This document shows, one piece after another, positions 1-7,749 of a stretch of DNA of 64,000 nucleotides (position 1 is its first letter; every line of letters begins with the position of its first letter). Made by a program: the position numbers and the translations under genes. Under the pieces are notes generated by a model. That model worked only from the letters and a program-made list of their open reading frames with translations. It was not told the DNA's origin and made no database searches. Origin of the DNA: Fimbriimonas ginsengisoli (lineage in GTDB: Bacteria > Armatimonadota > Fimbriimonadia > Fimbriimonadales > Fimbriimonadaceae); NCBI GenBank assembly GCA_016179045.1, contig JACOSL010000026.1, forward strand, positions 1 to 64,000. The letters are read 5' to 3'.

Positions 1-214
1 CGTGCGGCGTGCGGCGCGGAACGAGCTTGGGCGCACGGCTTAGCTCGCGCATGCCCAGAATGCCCTCGCTCAAAGCTCGCTGCACCCACTTGCGGCCCGT
101 CGGACGGGTCACTCCGAATTGGCGGCACGCCTGGCTGAGCGACCAACCCTCATCAAGCACCCTACACACCAGCAATCGACGACTATCCATAGTGCTCACA
201 CTCGTAAACGGCAT
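1..214 (-). CDS. Partial IS481-like transposase, N-terminal part
   Basis: Reading the minus strand from the ATG at 214 gives about 71 residues that run off the left edge. They begin MPFTSVSTMDSRRLLVCRVL and continue with SLSQACRQFGVTRPTGRKW. This is the N-terminal helix-turn-helix of IS481/IS3-group DDE transposases (an arginine-rich first helix, then a recognition helix in 'CRQFGVTRPTGRKWV'). A second in-frame ATG at 190 could be the true start. The catalytic DDE domain would lie outside the window. The element points away from the phage genes. The HTH is clear; the exact IS family is inferred. Confidence 0.65.
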   Translation of the reverse strand, partial: MPFTSVSTMDSRRLLVCRVLDEGWSLSQACRQFGVTRPTGRKWVQRALSEGILGMRELSRAPKLVPRRTPH

Positions 215-237
215 GCCCCTCCGGACGCCGGGCGTGT

Positions 238-277
238 GGATACGATGTGTTGGCGGACCTGGATACGATGTGTTGGC
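238..277. repeat. Two 17-bp direct repeats at the probable IS terminus
   Basis: The sequence GGATACGATGTGTTGGC occurs at 238-254 and again at 261-277, 6 bp apart, just upstream of the partial transposase. Repeated subterminal motifs are common at IS ends, so the outer copy probably marks the IS end. The other end and any target duplication are outside the window. Confidence 0.5.
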
Positions 278-328
278 ATCGGACAATCTGAGGGAGGGGT
301 GCTTGACGCCGCCTCACGACACCAGCCT

Positions 329-1564
329 ATGAATAGCAAGCCATCCAGCATTTCCGGGCCGTCCGACGTCCTCTACCGAGGCAAGGTGTTCGAGCTCGGG
401 GATTACCCCGACCTCGGATTCGGCATCGACGCCGCCGAGATGGACGCCGCCATCTCGGCGTTCGGGGCGGTGCCCAACGACCTCGAGCACTCGCGCCTGC
501 GCAGCGTGCTCGGCCATTCGCTGGGCGAGTTGCGCCGGCTCTGGCGGGTTGGGCAAGAGGTGTACGGTGAGCTCGCCATCCCGTCGTGGCTGGCCGAGCT
601 CATCGGCAATGTGATGAAGGTGTCGCTGGCCTTCGATCGGCACAAGCGGGTGGTGGGCAGCGCGCTCACGTTGCATCCGCGCATCAGCGATGCGCAGGTG
701 GTGGCGGCGTTTTCTCGACTCACGTCGCGTGTCGCACCCTCAGCCACCCACGGGTTGAATTCCTTCGGCTCGCTCGTCCCGATCCATCGGGACTCGCTCG
801 CCGATCCTTTGCGCGACGCCGTCCTTGGCGTCGCTTCGGGCGGCCCACGAGTTAGCCCTCACAGCCACGCAAAGCCATCGCAGAGCAACCGCAAGGCCAT
901 TGCAGAGCGCGCCAATGGCGCACCCGAAATTCGATACGACGGGGAGGCCAGCGCCTCCCGGGAGGAAACCATGCATCGATTCTTGAAGGAGCGGCTTGCC
1001 GCCGCCTTTGGGCTCGGCGGACCGCCCGCGGCCCTTGCCCAGCCCGAGAACTGGACGGGGGCGCCGAATGCCGTTGGCCCCGAACCCCCTGATCCACCCG
1101 ACGACGAGGCTGACGAGCCAGACACCCAGGACGAGGCGGCCCAGGCCGAATTGAAGATGCTTCGCGAACGGGCGGTGGCCCTTGCCGTCGGCCGGGCGGA
1201 GGCGAGCGCGGCCCAGTTCGCCGACGAATCGGTCCGTGGGCGCAAGTTCCTGCCCGTCGACCGGCCTTACCTCGTCCGCCTGTTCCTGGGCGCCCTGCTC
1301 GCCGACGGCGGAGGCGAAGTTCGCTTTAGCGAGGAAGGCCATCCCCACGAGGGCCCGTGCTGCCAGGCGCTTCGCGAAATGGCCGAGCGGCGCCCGCCCC
1401 ACGATTGGACGGGCGAGGTGCTGCTGAGCGCCACCCCCGTCAAGTTCGCTTCCCAGGCAGGCATCACCGAAGAGCGCAAGAGCGAGCTGCTCGCGCGCAG
1501 CGATCTCGGCCGCGAGGCGGCCCGGATGCGTGGCGCGTCGAACGGGCGTCTCAGCGCCCACTAG
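329..1564 (+). CDS. Phage prohead protease/scaffold-like protein
   Basis: This 411-residue protein starts at ATG 329. The N-terminal half ('YRGKVFELGDYPDLGFGIDA', then a long mixed segment with 'VKVSLAFDRHK') resembles the protease-plus-scaffold proteins upstream of capsid genes in tailed phages. The C-terminal half (about residues 210-411) is Ala/Glu-rich, with an acidic proline linker and a helical tail, as in scaffolds. Position just before the decoration and capsid genes supports a role in head assembly. Residues of about 145-195 are encoded by an inserted chromosomal-type repeat (767-911) that keeps the frame. No strong ribosome-binding site precedes 329, and the IS end lies only about 50 bp upstream. 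Confidence 0.6.
   Translation: MNSKPSSISGPSDVLYRGKVFELGDYPDLGFGIDAAEMDAAISAFGAVPNDLEHSRLRSVLGHSLGELRRLWRVGQEVYGELAIPSWLAELIGNVMKVSLAFDRHKRVVGSALTLHPRISDAQVVAAFSRLTSRVAPSATHGLNSFGSLVPIHRDSLADPLRDAVLGVASGGPRVSPHSHAKPSQSNRKAIAERANGAPEIRYDGEASASREETMHRFLKERLAAAFGLGGPPAALAQPENWTGAPNAVGPEPPDPPDDEADEPDTQDEAAQAELKMLRERAVALAVGRAEASAAQFADESVRGRKFLPVDRPYLVRLFLGALLADGGGEVRFSEEGHPHEGPCCQALREMAERRPPHDWTGEVLLSATPVKFASQAGITEERKSELLARSDLGREAARMRGASNGRLSAH
767..911 (-). repeat. Hairpin repeat R3 plus R2 11-bp units, inside the protease gene
   Basis: In reverse orientation, a GGCTCGCTC arm is followed by the perfect stem GTCCCGAT/ATCGGGAC and then the stem GCGACGCC/GGCGTCGC. Next come 11-bp units such as CATCGCAGAGC and CATTGCAGAGC (868-911). 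The same parts recur in intergenic regions across the window. Here they are translated in frame. Confidence 0.75.
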
Positions 1565-1588
1565 CCAAATCAGGAGGCTGCAAACCCT

Positions 1589-2326
1589 ATGAAGACACCT
1601 ATGAACACGTTCACCGGCGCAAGGCTCGATCCGATCTGGCCGGGCGACGGCCGGACGATCGCGGCGGCGTTTGCCGCCAACCTGACGATCAAAGGCGGCA
1701 CCGTGATCGGCCAGATCAGCGCCACCGCCGCCTCCGAGGTGCAGTCGCTGTCGATCAGCGGCACGCCCACCGGCGGCACCATCACCCTCGCCTTCGGCGG
1801 GCAGACCACGTCGCCGCTCGGCTACAACGCGACCGCCGCGCAGGTTCAAGCCGCGCTGGAAGCGCTTACCCCGATCGGCGCGGGCAATATCGCGGCAAGC
1901 GGAGGCGCCCTGCCCGGCTCGGCGGTGACCCTCACCTTCCAGGCCGACCTCGCCAACCAGCCGCAGCCGCTGATCGCGGTCACCGCGGCCCTGACCGGCG
2001 GCACCTCGCCCGCCGCGAGCGTCAGCCGCACGACGGCGGGGGTGGCGAATGGCAAGTGGGCGCCCTACGCGTCGGCCCACTCCGACGGCACCCAGACTGC
2101 GCGGGCTCTCGTTGCGATGGACGTGGCGACCGACCCGGCCGGGCGCATCACCTTCGGCACACTGTCGACCGGCGGCGAGCACGGCGAGAAGTATCCGAGC
2201 GCGCCCATCTACTACAAGGGCGAGTTCAAGACGGCGGACCTGACCGGCCTCGATTCGAACGCACTCTCAGGCTTCGGCCGGCTGATTACCGGCAGCTTGT
2301 CGGACGGCGTTCTGAGTCTGCTGTAG
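1589..2326 (+). CDS. Head decoration protein (lambda gpD-like) with inserted module
   Basis: The gene encodes 245 residues, with a CAGGAGG ribosome-binding site 8 bases before ATG 1589. The ends of the protein ('LDPIWPGDGRTIAAAFAANL' and 'KYPSAPIYYKGEFKTADLTG') fit head-stabilising decoration proteins, and the place between scaffold and major capsid genes agrees. Residues of about 51-151 form a separate module with 'QVQAALEAL' and 'GAGNI' motifs. A homologous module sits in the tail tube protein at 10699-11001. Decoration proteins are normally about 110-140 residues, so the module accounts for the extra length. It probably adds a surface-exposed domain. Confidence 0.65.
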   Translation: MKTPMNTFTGARLDPIWPGDGRTIAAAFAANLTIKGGTVIGQISATAASEVQSLSISGTPTGGTITLAFGGQTTSPLGYNATAAQVQAALEALTPIGAGNIAASGGALPGSAVTLTFQADLANQPQPLIAVTAALTGGTSPAASVSRTTAGVANGKWAPYASAHSDGTQTARALVAMDVATDPAGRITFGTLSTGGEHGEKYPSAPIYYKGEFKTADLTGLDSNALSGFGRLITGSLSDGVLSLL

Positions 2327-2331
2327 GGTCG

Positions 2332-2460
2332 CCGAACGATTGTCGGACGATTGCCGAACGATTGTCGAGCGATGGTCGGACGATGGTCGGACGATTGCTC
2401 CGACTTCGCCATCGCAAAGCCACCGCAGAGCCACTGCAGAGCCATTGCAACGCTATCGCC
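2332..2460. repeat. 11-bp tandem arrays R1 and R2
   Basis: Beginning 5 bp after the decoration gene stop, six units of an 11-bp repeat (type CGAACGATTGT/CGGACGATGGT) fill 2332-2398. About four units of a second 11-bp repeat (CATCGCAAAGC, CACCGCAGAGC, CACTGCAGAGC, CATTGCAACGC) follow at 2408-2452. A short spacer leads into the capsid gene. Confidence 0.85.
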
Positions 2461-2481
2461 AAACCCAGGAGGACCTAGCCC

Positions 2482-3498
2482 ATGGGGACATTTCTGTATC
2501 CAACCAACGCCGAGTTGACCGCGATCCTGCAGGAAAAGCTGCCGGTCCGCACGCTCGACGACGCGATCTTCGAGATCATGCCCATCGAGGACGACGACGC
2601 CTCCCTCGTCATGTGGGAGCAGGAGGACAACTACGTCGGCCTCATGAGCCTGCGCGGCTTCGATGGCCAGCCGAGCCGGGTTAGCCGGGTCGGCATCAAG
2701 CAGTATCAGATGCTGCCCGGCGTGTACGGCGACTACATCCAGCTCGACGAGACGGAGTTGACGCTCGGGAGGGCCACCGGCTCGTTCGGCCAGCCGATCG
2801 ACATCCAGAACCTCGTCGTGCGGCGGCAGGACCAGTTGCTCAACCGCGCGATCGACCGCCTGCGCTACATCGGCTGGACGCTCGTCGCGGAGGGCACGTT
2901 CAGCGTGCCGACGCCGGACGGGCAGGTGATCCACAGCGATTCGTTCACCCTCCAGAGCTATGCGGCGAGCGTGGCGTGGACGACCTCGGCGACCGCTACC
3001 CCGCTCAAGGACTTCCGCAGCGTGAGGCTGTTGGGCCGGGGCAAGGGCGTGGCGTTCGGGGCGGGCTCCGTGGCCTACATGAGCCAGGTGACCTTCAACA
3101 GCCTGGTCTCGAACACCAACGCGAACGACATTGCGGGGCGGCGGGTGACCGGCTTGCTCGCACCGCTGAACCTGGAGGAAGTCAACCAGATCATGCTCGG
3201 CGAAGCCCTGCCCACGGTGCAAATCTACGACGAAGGCTATCTGGCCGACGATGGCTCGTTCGTGCCGTTCCTGCCCGATGGGCGCGTGGTGGTGGTGGGC
3301 AAGCGGCCCGCCGGCCAGCGGGTGGCCGCGTTCAAGATGACGCGAAACGCGACGAACCCAAACGCCTCGCCCGGCATGTACAACAAGGTGATCGACCGGG
3401 GCGAGGACTCGGTGCCGCGGCTGATCGAGGTCCACATGGGCTTCAACGGCGGCCCCGCGATCTACTACCCGAGCGCGATCGTGAAGATGAGCGTGTAG
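2482..3498 (+). CDS. Major capsid protein, E-family-like
   Basis: This 338-residue protein has the length and features of the lambda gpE-like major capsid family. These include an N-terminal 'RTLDDAIFEIMPIEDDDASL' segment, a central 'GDYIQLDETELTLGR' stretch, a 'DFRSVRLLGRG' helix and a late 'PDGRVVVVGKRP' strand. It would build the head shell around the scaffold product of the upstream gene and be stabilised by the decoration protein. AGGAGG lies 10 bases before ATG 2482. Assignment to the E family rests on pattern and position. Confidence 0.75.
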   Translation: MGTFLYPTNAELTAILQEKLPVRTLDDAIFEIMPIEDDDASLVMWEQEDNYVGLMSLRGFDGQPSRVSRVGIKQYQMLPGVYGDYIQLDETELTLGRATGSFGQPIDIQNLVVRRQDQLLNRAIDRLRYIGWTLVAEGTFSVPTPDGQVIHSDSFTLQSYAASVAWTTSATATPLKDFRSVRLLGRGKGVAFGAGSVAYMSQVTFNSLVSNTNANDIAGRRVTGLLAPLNLEEVNQIMLGEALPTVQIYDEGYLADDGSFVPFLPDGRVVVVGKRPAGQRVAAFKMTRNATNPNASPGMYNKVIDRGEDSVPRLIEVHMGFNGGPAIYYPSAIVKMSV

Positions 3499-3500
3499 CC

Positions 3501-3743
3501 ATGGCGGACTACGTGGCGATTTCACATCTGGGGCTTGCCGGGCGGCTGGTGCGCCCTGGCGAGCCCGTCTCGGCGTCGGAGCTGGGCTCGGAGGCGGAGC
3601 GGCTCGTTGGCTTGGAGGCGGTGCGTCTGGCTTCGGCTGTGCTTGATTTGGCCGAGGCTGACGATGCTCCGACCACCGTTCGACCACCGTCCGACAACAG
3701 CTCGACAATTGTCAGACCATCCTCGCGCGGGGGGCGGAAATGA
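3501..3743 (+). CDS. Small phage protein with repeat-derived tail
   Basis: An 80-residue ORF starts 2 bp after the capsid stop and ends with an ATGA overlap into the next gene. The first 55 residues ('YVAISHLGLAGRLVRPGEPV...') look like a small head-completion or virion accessory protein of unknown role. The last 20 residues ('TTVRPPSDNSSTIVRP...') are encoded by a reversed copy of the R1 11-bp array, so the C-terminus appears to have been rewritten by repeat insertion. Function is not known. Confidence 0.55.
   Translation: MADYVAISHLGLAGRLVRPGEPVSASELGSEAERLVGLEAVRLASAVLDLAEADDAPTTVRPPSDNSSTIVRPSSRGGRK
3670..3718 (-). repeat. R1 11-bp array, reverse orientation
   Basis: About four units (CGACCACCGTT, CGACCACCGTC, CGACAACAGCT, CGACAATTGTC) are the reverse complement of the R1 repeat. 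They overlap the 3' end of the small ORF at 3501. Confidence 0.8.
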
Positions 3744-4114
3744 GCTTCAGCTTCGATCCATCGCTTCATGCGCCGCGCGATCATGCCCGGTTGGCGCTGG
3801 GCGACACCGATGCCGCCTCGCCCTTGCTCGACGACGAGACGCTCGATGCCAAGCTCTCTAGCTCGGGCTACTTAGAAGCCGTTGCCCAACTGGCGGAGGC
3901 CCTGGCCACGCGGTTTGCCCAGGAGCCCGATCGGTATTCGGAGGGCCAGGCGGGGTTGAGCGCGCAATGGACGCAGCGCATCGCGGCTTGGCGCAAGCTG
4001 GCGGAGGATTGCCGCTCCGGGCGGATCGCCCCGCCCGGCGGGGCGGCCTCGCGCCCTCCGGCGCGGGTGGGGAGCTTGGACGCGCCCGACATGGGCGGGA
4101 TGCGGACGGACTAG
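3740..4114 (+). CDS. Probable head-tail connector
   Basis: This 124-residue acidic protein overlaps the previous gene by 4 bp. It is mostly helical ('YLEAVAQLAEALATRFAQEPDRY', 'AQWTQRIAAWRKLAEDCRSG') with a Gly/Pro-rich C-terminal tail. Length, predicted helices and place after the capsid gene fit the gp6-like connector/adaptor proteins. Sequence alone does not prove it. Confidence 0.5.
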   Translation: MSFSFDPSLHAPRDHARLALGDTDAASPLLDDETLDAKLSSSGYLEAVAQLAEALATRFAQEPDRYSEGQAGLSAQWTQRIAAWRKLAEDCRSGRIAPPGGAASRPPARVGSLDAPDMGGMRTD

Positions 4115-4119
4115 TGCCG

Positions 4120-4722
4120 TCAGCCGGTGGCGTCTACCGCCCGTTCGTCGTTGTTCGCCCCCCTCTTCTCGCGGTTGGCGAGCAACACCCACGCCGCCAT
4201 ACCGCAAAACAGAATCGTGCCAAGTTCGCGTAGAAGCCGCGGATACAGGGTCTGATCAAGGGGTGGCTCGAAACTCGACCCGACGTGGGCCGTTAAAGCG
4301 ACATAGCGAGCGTAGATCACGGAGGCCCAAGCGGCCGAAACCGCCCAGAAGATGAGCCAGGTAGCAATTGGAGTCATCAAGCCTCTGACGACCGGCTTGA
4401 ATTCGTTCCAGCCCGTTTCGCCAAAAGGTTGGGCGGGCGAGGCAGTGGGGATGTCGGCTGTTGAGGACTTGCCTAGAGGCAGCAGCAAGGCGAGCGCGAA
4501 GTAGATGGAGAAGCCAAGCTGTCCAATGACCCCAGTCCACAAGGAAATGGACCCCCTCTCAGACATAAGGGCGAGGGATCGCCGAAACTCCTCTGATCCG
4601 CTTGCAAAGCTCATCCGCACGGCGTCGATCCCCAACACCAGGTGGACGAGGGCGGCGTACGCCGCGTACATCCCGATCCCGAACCTAATCCTCGTCGCGT
4701 AGCTGTCCCAGAGGCCTTTCAT
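4120..4722 (-). CDS. Four-helix membrane protein of unknown function
   Basis: This 200-residue protein reads against the phage genes. Hydrophobic segments lie near residues 15-33, 59-83, 116-140 and 167-182, consistent with four membrane spans. The C-terminus is charged. A -10 element (TAGGAT on the minus strand, 4729-4734) ends 6 bases before the ATG, so the mRNA is probably leaderless and expressed on its own. It appears to be cargo inserted between structural genes. No family recognised. Confidence 0.6.
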   Translation of the reverse strand: MKGLWDSYATRIRFGIGMYAAYAALVHLVLGIDAVRMSFASGSEEFRRSLALMSERGSISLWTGVIGQLGFSIYFALALLLPLGKSSTADIPTASPAQPFGETGWNEFKPVVRGLMTPIATWLIFWAVSAAWASVIYARYVALTAHVGSSFEPPLDQTLYPRLLRELGTILFCGMAAWVLLANREKRGANNDERAVDATG

Positions 4723-4728
4723 GGCCCC

Positions 4729-4734
4729 ATCCTA
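4729..4734 (-). promoter_or_regulatory. -10 element of a leaderless promoter
   Basis: TAGGAT on the minus strand ends exactly 6 bases before ATG 4722. The same spacing recurs at other genes of the window. No clear -35 box. Confidence 0.45.
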
Positions 4735-4762
4735 TCACGAGTCAGCCGTCGTACTCATCGAG

Positions 4763-4993
4763 CTACGGGTTCCACCGGTCGAGCGCTCGGATAGTCGTGA
4801 ACCAGTCACCTGAAAGGATAACCGCAGTGACAATCAGGGCGATGACCGCAGCCGCGCCGATGCCGATGTCCGGTGCCAACACGACGCCGAGCCATACCCC
4901 GAATGCAAGGTCGGCGATGGCAAAGAAGAGCTTCAAGGCGACTATCAAGTTAGCCTGTCTTTTCGTCAATGCCTTCTTGGAACTGTGAGTCAT
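4763..4993 (-). CDS. Small two-helix membrane protein
   Basis: This protein has 76 residues when started at ATG 4993; a TTG at 5005 is also in frame. After a basic N-terminus, two hydrophobic helices ('LIVALKLFFAIADLAFGVWLG' region and 'GIGAAAVIALIVTAVIL') are followed by a short polar tail. It lies between two other minus-strand membrane proteins in the phage cluster. No function can be given. Confidence 0.5.
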   Translation of the reverse strand: MTHSSKKALTKRQANLIVALKLFFAIADLAFGVWLGVVLAPDIGIGAAAVIALIVTAVILSGDWFTTIRALDRWNP

Positions 4994-5054
4994 CGCGGCA
5001 CCCAAACATGCTAAGCCTTGCGGTGCGAAGATCGTTCCCTTCCGCAGGAGCCGT

Positions 5055-6413
5055 TCAGCCGCCGAGCACTCGCCAGAACGCGACCATGCCGTACGAGAGG
5101 GTCAAGAACGCGAACAGCGAGTTCAGCAGGGCGTGGCCGACCACGAACTCGGCACCCTCGGGCCAATCGGCGGCCTTGAAGTAGAAGTTGTCGAAGCCCA
5201 GGCGCAGGGTCCAATAGGCGGCGACGAAGATCGCGAAGGCGACCGCGGCGCGATCCCCGCGCATGAGCTCGGCGTGCAAGACCAGCGTGACCACCGCGAA
5301 CGCCACGATCGTGAACACCACGAAGATGCCGTAGGTCCACATCAGCTTGCGGTTGAACGGCCCCAGGCGCGGCAGCTCCTCCGCCCACTTCAGCCTTTCC
5401 GGAACCTGGCGGCTGGCGGCGAGCACGAGCAACTGGGCCGCTGGCATTGCCCATAGCAGGATGTTCAGATACCACTCGGCCGGGCGCGCGGCGAGAGCCC
5501 AATGCAGCAGCCGCACGAGCTCGAGGGGCAAGCCGAGCAGGAACGGCGGGTGGAACAGGATCGGGAGGGGGATCAGCACGAAGCCCCAGGTCCAGAGCGG
5601 CGAGCGGATGCGCAGCTTGTTCTGCGCGAGCATCGCCGCGGCCTGAAGCAGAAAGTAGCCGCTCGGCAGGCCCCACCCGTCGCCCACCGGGTAGCTGATC
5701 GCCATCTCGTGCAGCAGGCCGGAGATGAGGAATACGGCGACCATCGCGCCGCCCCGGCCAAGCATCCGCATCAGGGGCCGGAGGAACAGGCGGCGATCCA
5801 TCTCGACGAACGGCCGGTTCCAGCGCCGGCTCCAGAAATCTTCGAGGCTGATGCTCTTGCCCGGCTGGAGAAAGAGGGGATCGACCGGCCGTCCGGCGAG
5901 GCGAATCAGGCAGGTCAGCACCTCCGAAAATCCGAGGTGGATGGCGAGCAGCAGCCCGCCGACGCAGATCCAGGCCGCCGCGAGGGCGGGGATTCGGTTA
6001 ACGAGCAGGGCGTCGATCAGCACGAGCCCGATGCCGAGGAAGAAGCGGGTCAACCCGCGCCCGAAGCCTTGGACGTCGGATGGCGTGGCGGCTCGCCGTT
6101 CCTGCAGCCCCTCGATCGCCATTCCCGGCCAAACCGTGAAGAACGCGAGGTAGGGCAGCGCGGGCGTTCGCCTAACGGCAGCCGCCGGCAAGGCCAGCAG
6201 CACCACGCCCTTCATGAGATACAGAAACAGGAGGCTGGCGCACAGCAGCTTCCAGCCGGGGGAGGCGCTGGCTTGGATGGTCAGGAGACCGATGCCGGCG
6301 AGTACGAGCGCCACCTGCCCGACGCGCCGCGCCGCCGGACGGCTCGGGAGCAGCGGCATGAGAGCCGCCATCACGAGCACGACGATCCACGGCGCCAGCC
6401 GCTCGGCGTTCAT
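5055..6413 (-). CDS. MBOAT / wax-synthase-like O-acyltransferase
   Basis: This 452-residue, highly hydrophobic protein has the wax-synthase signature 'SLEDFWSRRWNRPFVEMDRR' (near residue 190) and the 'SGLLHEMAISYP' segment, whose histidine is the usual MBOAT active-site residue. Such enzymes move acyl chains from acyl-CoA or acyl-carrier donors to hydroxyl groups in the membrane. The last 130 residues form an extra block with about four more helices. The gene reads against the phage operon and looks like cargo. It may modify a host surface lipid or glycan, but the acceptor cannot be read from the sequence. Confidence 0.75.
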   Translation of the reverse strand: MNAERLAPWIVVLVMAALMPLLPSRPAARRVGQVALVLAGIGLLTIQASASPGWKLLCASLLFLYLMKGVVLLALPAAAVRRTPALPYLAFFTVWPGMAIEGLQERRAATPSDVQGFGRGLTRFFLGIGLVLIDALLVNRIPALAAAWICVGGLLLAIHLGFSEVLTCLIRLAGRPVDPLFLQPGKSISLEDFWSRRWNRPFVEMDRRLFLRPLMRMLGRGGAMVAVFLISGLLHEMAISYPVGDGWGLPSGYFLLQAAAMLAQNKLRIRSPLWTWGFVLIPLPILFHPPFLLGLPLELVRLLHWALAARPAEWYLNILLWAMPAAQLLVLAASRQVPERLKWAEELPRLGPFNRKLMWTYGIFVVFTIVAFAVVTLVLHAELMRGDRAAVAFAIFVAAYWTLRLGFDNFYFKAADWPEGAEFVVGHALLNSLFAFLTLSYGMVAFWRVLGG

Positions 6414-6488
6414 CTAACTCTGAAGATGCGGCGCGGGGGCGTAACGGTGCGCTGCTAGCATCGTTGCCCGGAGGGCGGAGGTCGAATC

Positions 6489-6860
6489 ATGAGTCTCTTG
6501 AGTTCGCCCGCAGTGCGGGCTTTGCTTGCCATCCGCGATCGCACGTTTCGTACGCGCATCGAGGTGCTAGTGCCCGCGGCGACGCCCAACGCGGCGGGAG
6601 GGCAGGCGGTGACGTGGTCGGTCGAGGCGGTGGCGTACGGGCGGCTGCGCCGCCCTCGGCGGCTGGAATATCTAGCCGTGCGGGGCGAGGAGCCGATGCC
6701 GGAGGCGATCTGGGAAGTGCTGCTCCCTGCCGAGGTAGCGGTCGATGCGACCAAGCGCCTGCGCGCGAGCGGGTTGCTGCTGGCCGTCATCGGGAGCGAC
6801 GCGCATCGCACCGAGCCGCTGGCGCAGCTCGTCCGGTGCCTACCCGTCGCGGGGGCTTAG
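6489..6860 (+). CDS. Phage head-tail adaptor (head closure)
   Basis: This 123-residue protein has the beta-rich 'DRTFRTRIEVLVPAATPNAA' and 'VTWSVEAVAYGRLRRP' segments, as in the SPP1 gp16 / HK97 gp9 head-closure family. Proteins of this type close the connector after DNA packaging. GGAGG lies 7 bases before ATG 6489. The position before the gp10-like gene matches other siphophages. Confidence 0.6.
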   Translation: MSLLSSPAVRALLAIRDRTFRTRIEVLVPAATPNAAGGQAVTWSVEAVAYGRLRRPRRLEYLAVRGEEPMPEAIWEVLLPAEVAVDATKRLRASGLLLAVIGSDAHRTEPLAQLVRCLPVAGA

Positions 6861-7033
6861 CTCTTGATCGACCGCCCCCGTCCCCTACGGGGCCACCCCC
6901 GCCTAATCGTAGGCGGGGGAAGCAGATGCGGAGGAATTCCGTTCGCTTCCCCCTCTTGCCCCGACTTGTCGGGGGAGGAGGGGGTGCCGAGTTCCGACGA
7001 GGCGGGGGCGGTTCTTTGTCCGGGGGTGTATTG
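6861..7033. repeat. Intergenic hairpins
   Basis: The gap has several G/C palindromes, including CCCCCGCCTA...TAGGCGGGGG (6896-6919) and CCCCGACTTGTCGGGG (about 6959-6974). No gene is visible. It resembles the other hairpin-filled gaps but lacks the R3 core. Confidence 0.5.
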
Positions 7034-7396
7034 ATGGGAATGACAGGTGGTGAACCGGGCATCGAGCTTGCCGCGCGGATGATTGGGCAAAGCCTCGCCC
7101 AGGCGGTGGAGCAAACCGCCCAGGCGGTGGTCGATGCCGCCCGGGCCGAATTGCAGTCGGCTTCCTCGAATAAGACCAGGAGCCGCCCCAGCGAGCCGCC
7201 CATCGACCACACCGGCCGTCTCGCCGCCAGCCTGCGGGTTGAGAGGTTTGGGCCCGCGGAGGCGAAAGTGGCGAGCGATGCGCCCGAGGCTGTGTATCTG
7301 GAGCTCGGCACCGCGCGCATGGCGCCGAGGCCGTTCCTGCTCCCCGCCGCCGAGCGGGCGATGGCGGAGCTGAAGGTCGATCTGCATCAGGGTTGA
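7034..7396 (+). CDS. HK97 gp10-like tail-component protein
   Basis: Started at ATG 7034, the protein has 120 residues. The C-terminal 'YLELGTARMAPRPFLLPA' is the hallmark of the HK97 gp10 family (usually 'E.GT..m.ArPF'). The first half is helical and carries a 'DHTGRLAASLRVER' strand that is also typical. These proteins act in tail completion between head closure and tail terminator, which is where this gene lies. An upstream extension of the frame through the hairpin region is unlikely to be translated. Confidence 0.75.
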   Translation: MGMTGGEPGIELAARMIGQSLAQAVEQTAQAVVDAARAELQSASSNKTRSRPSEPPIDHTGRLAASLRVERFGPAEAKVASDAPEAVYLELGTARMAPRPFLLPAAERAMAELKVDLHQG

Positions 7397-7749
7397 TTTG
7401 GCCCGATGCTGCCGGCCTTTGCCGTCCGGGTTCTGCGTCGCAAGAGGATTTCCCCCTCCGCCTGGCGGCGGAGCCCCACCCCCCCGCTTCGGCTCGCCGC
7501 CTCAGCGACCCCCGCCGTTGCGCGGCAGGGGTGTGGCTCTTTCTTTGGCTCGCTCACGCCCTCCGGGCGTTCGCTCGCCGTTTTCTTTCAGGGCGCCGTC
7601 CGTGGCGCCCCAAGGTAGTGGCCCTCTCCCTCGCGCCTGGCACGGGCTGCATCTACGAGTCACGGTGGAACTCGTCATACCGGAAGCGCCGAGCAGCCGT
7701 TCGGAGGCAATCTGAAGGGCTATAATGTACTCAGTAGAGGAGCAAAGTA
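7397..7749. repeat. Intergenic repeat block with R3 copy
   Basis: The block at 7543-7611 is a reverse-orientation R3 element: GGCTCGCTC arm, stem ACGCCC/GGGCGT around TCC, then stem GGGCGCC/GGCGCCC. The rest is GC-rich and has no convincing gene. The promoter of the next gene lies at its end. Confidence 0.75.
7721..7726 (+). promoter_or_regulatory. -10 box for the radical SAM gene
   Basis: A perfect TATAAT is followed 11 bases later by a GAGGAG ribosome-binding site (7737-7742) and the TTG start at 7750. No good -35 box is visible. Confidence 0.55.

Noticed and set aside
740-3708. Long minus-strand open frames (about 480 and 498 codons) opposite the head genes
   Set aside because: They are shadows of high-GC coding sequence: composition is Arg/Pro/Ala/His-rich without domains, and the plus-strand proteins are recognisable.
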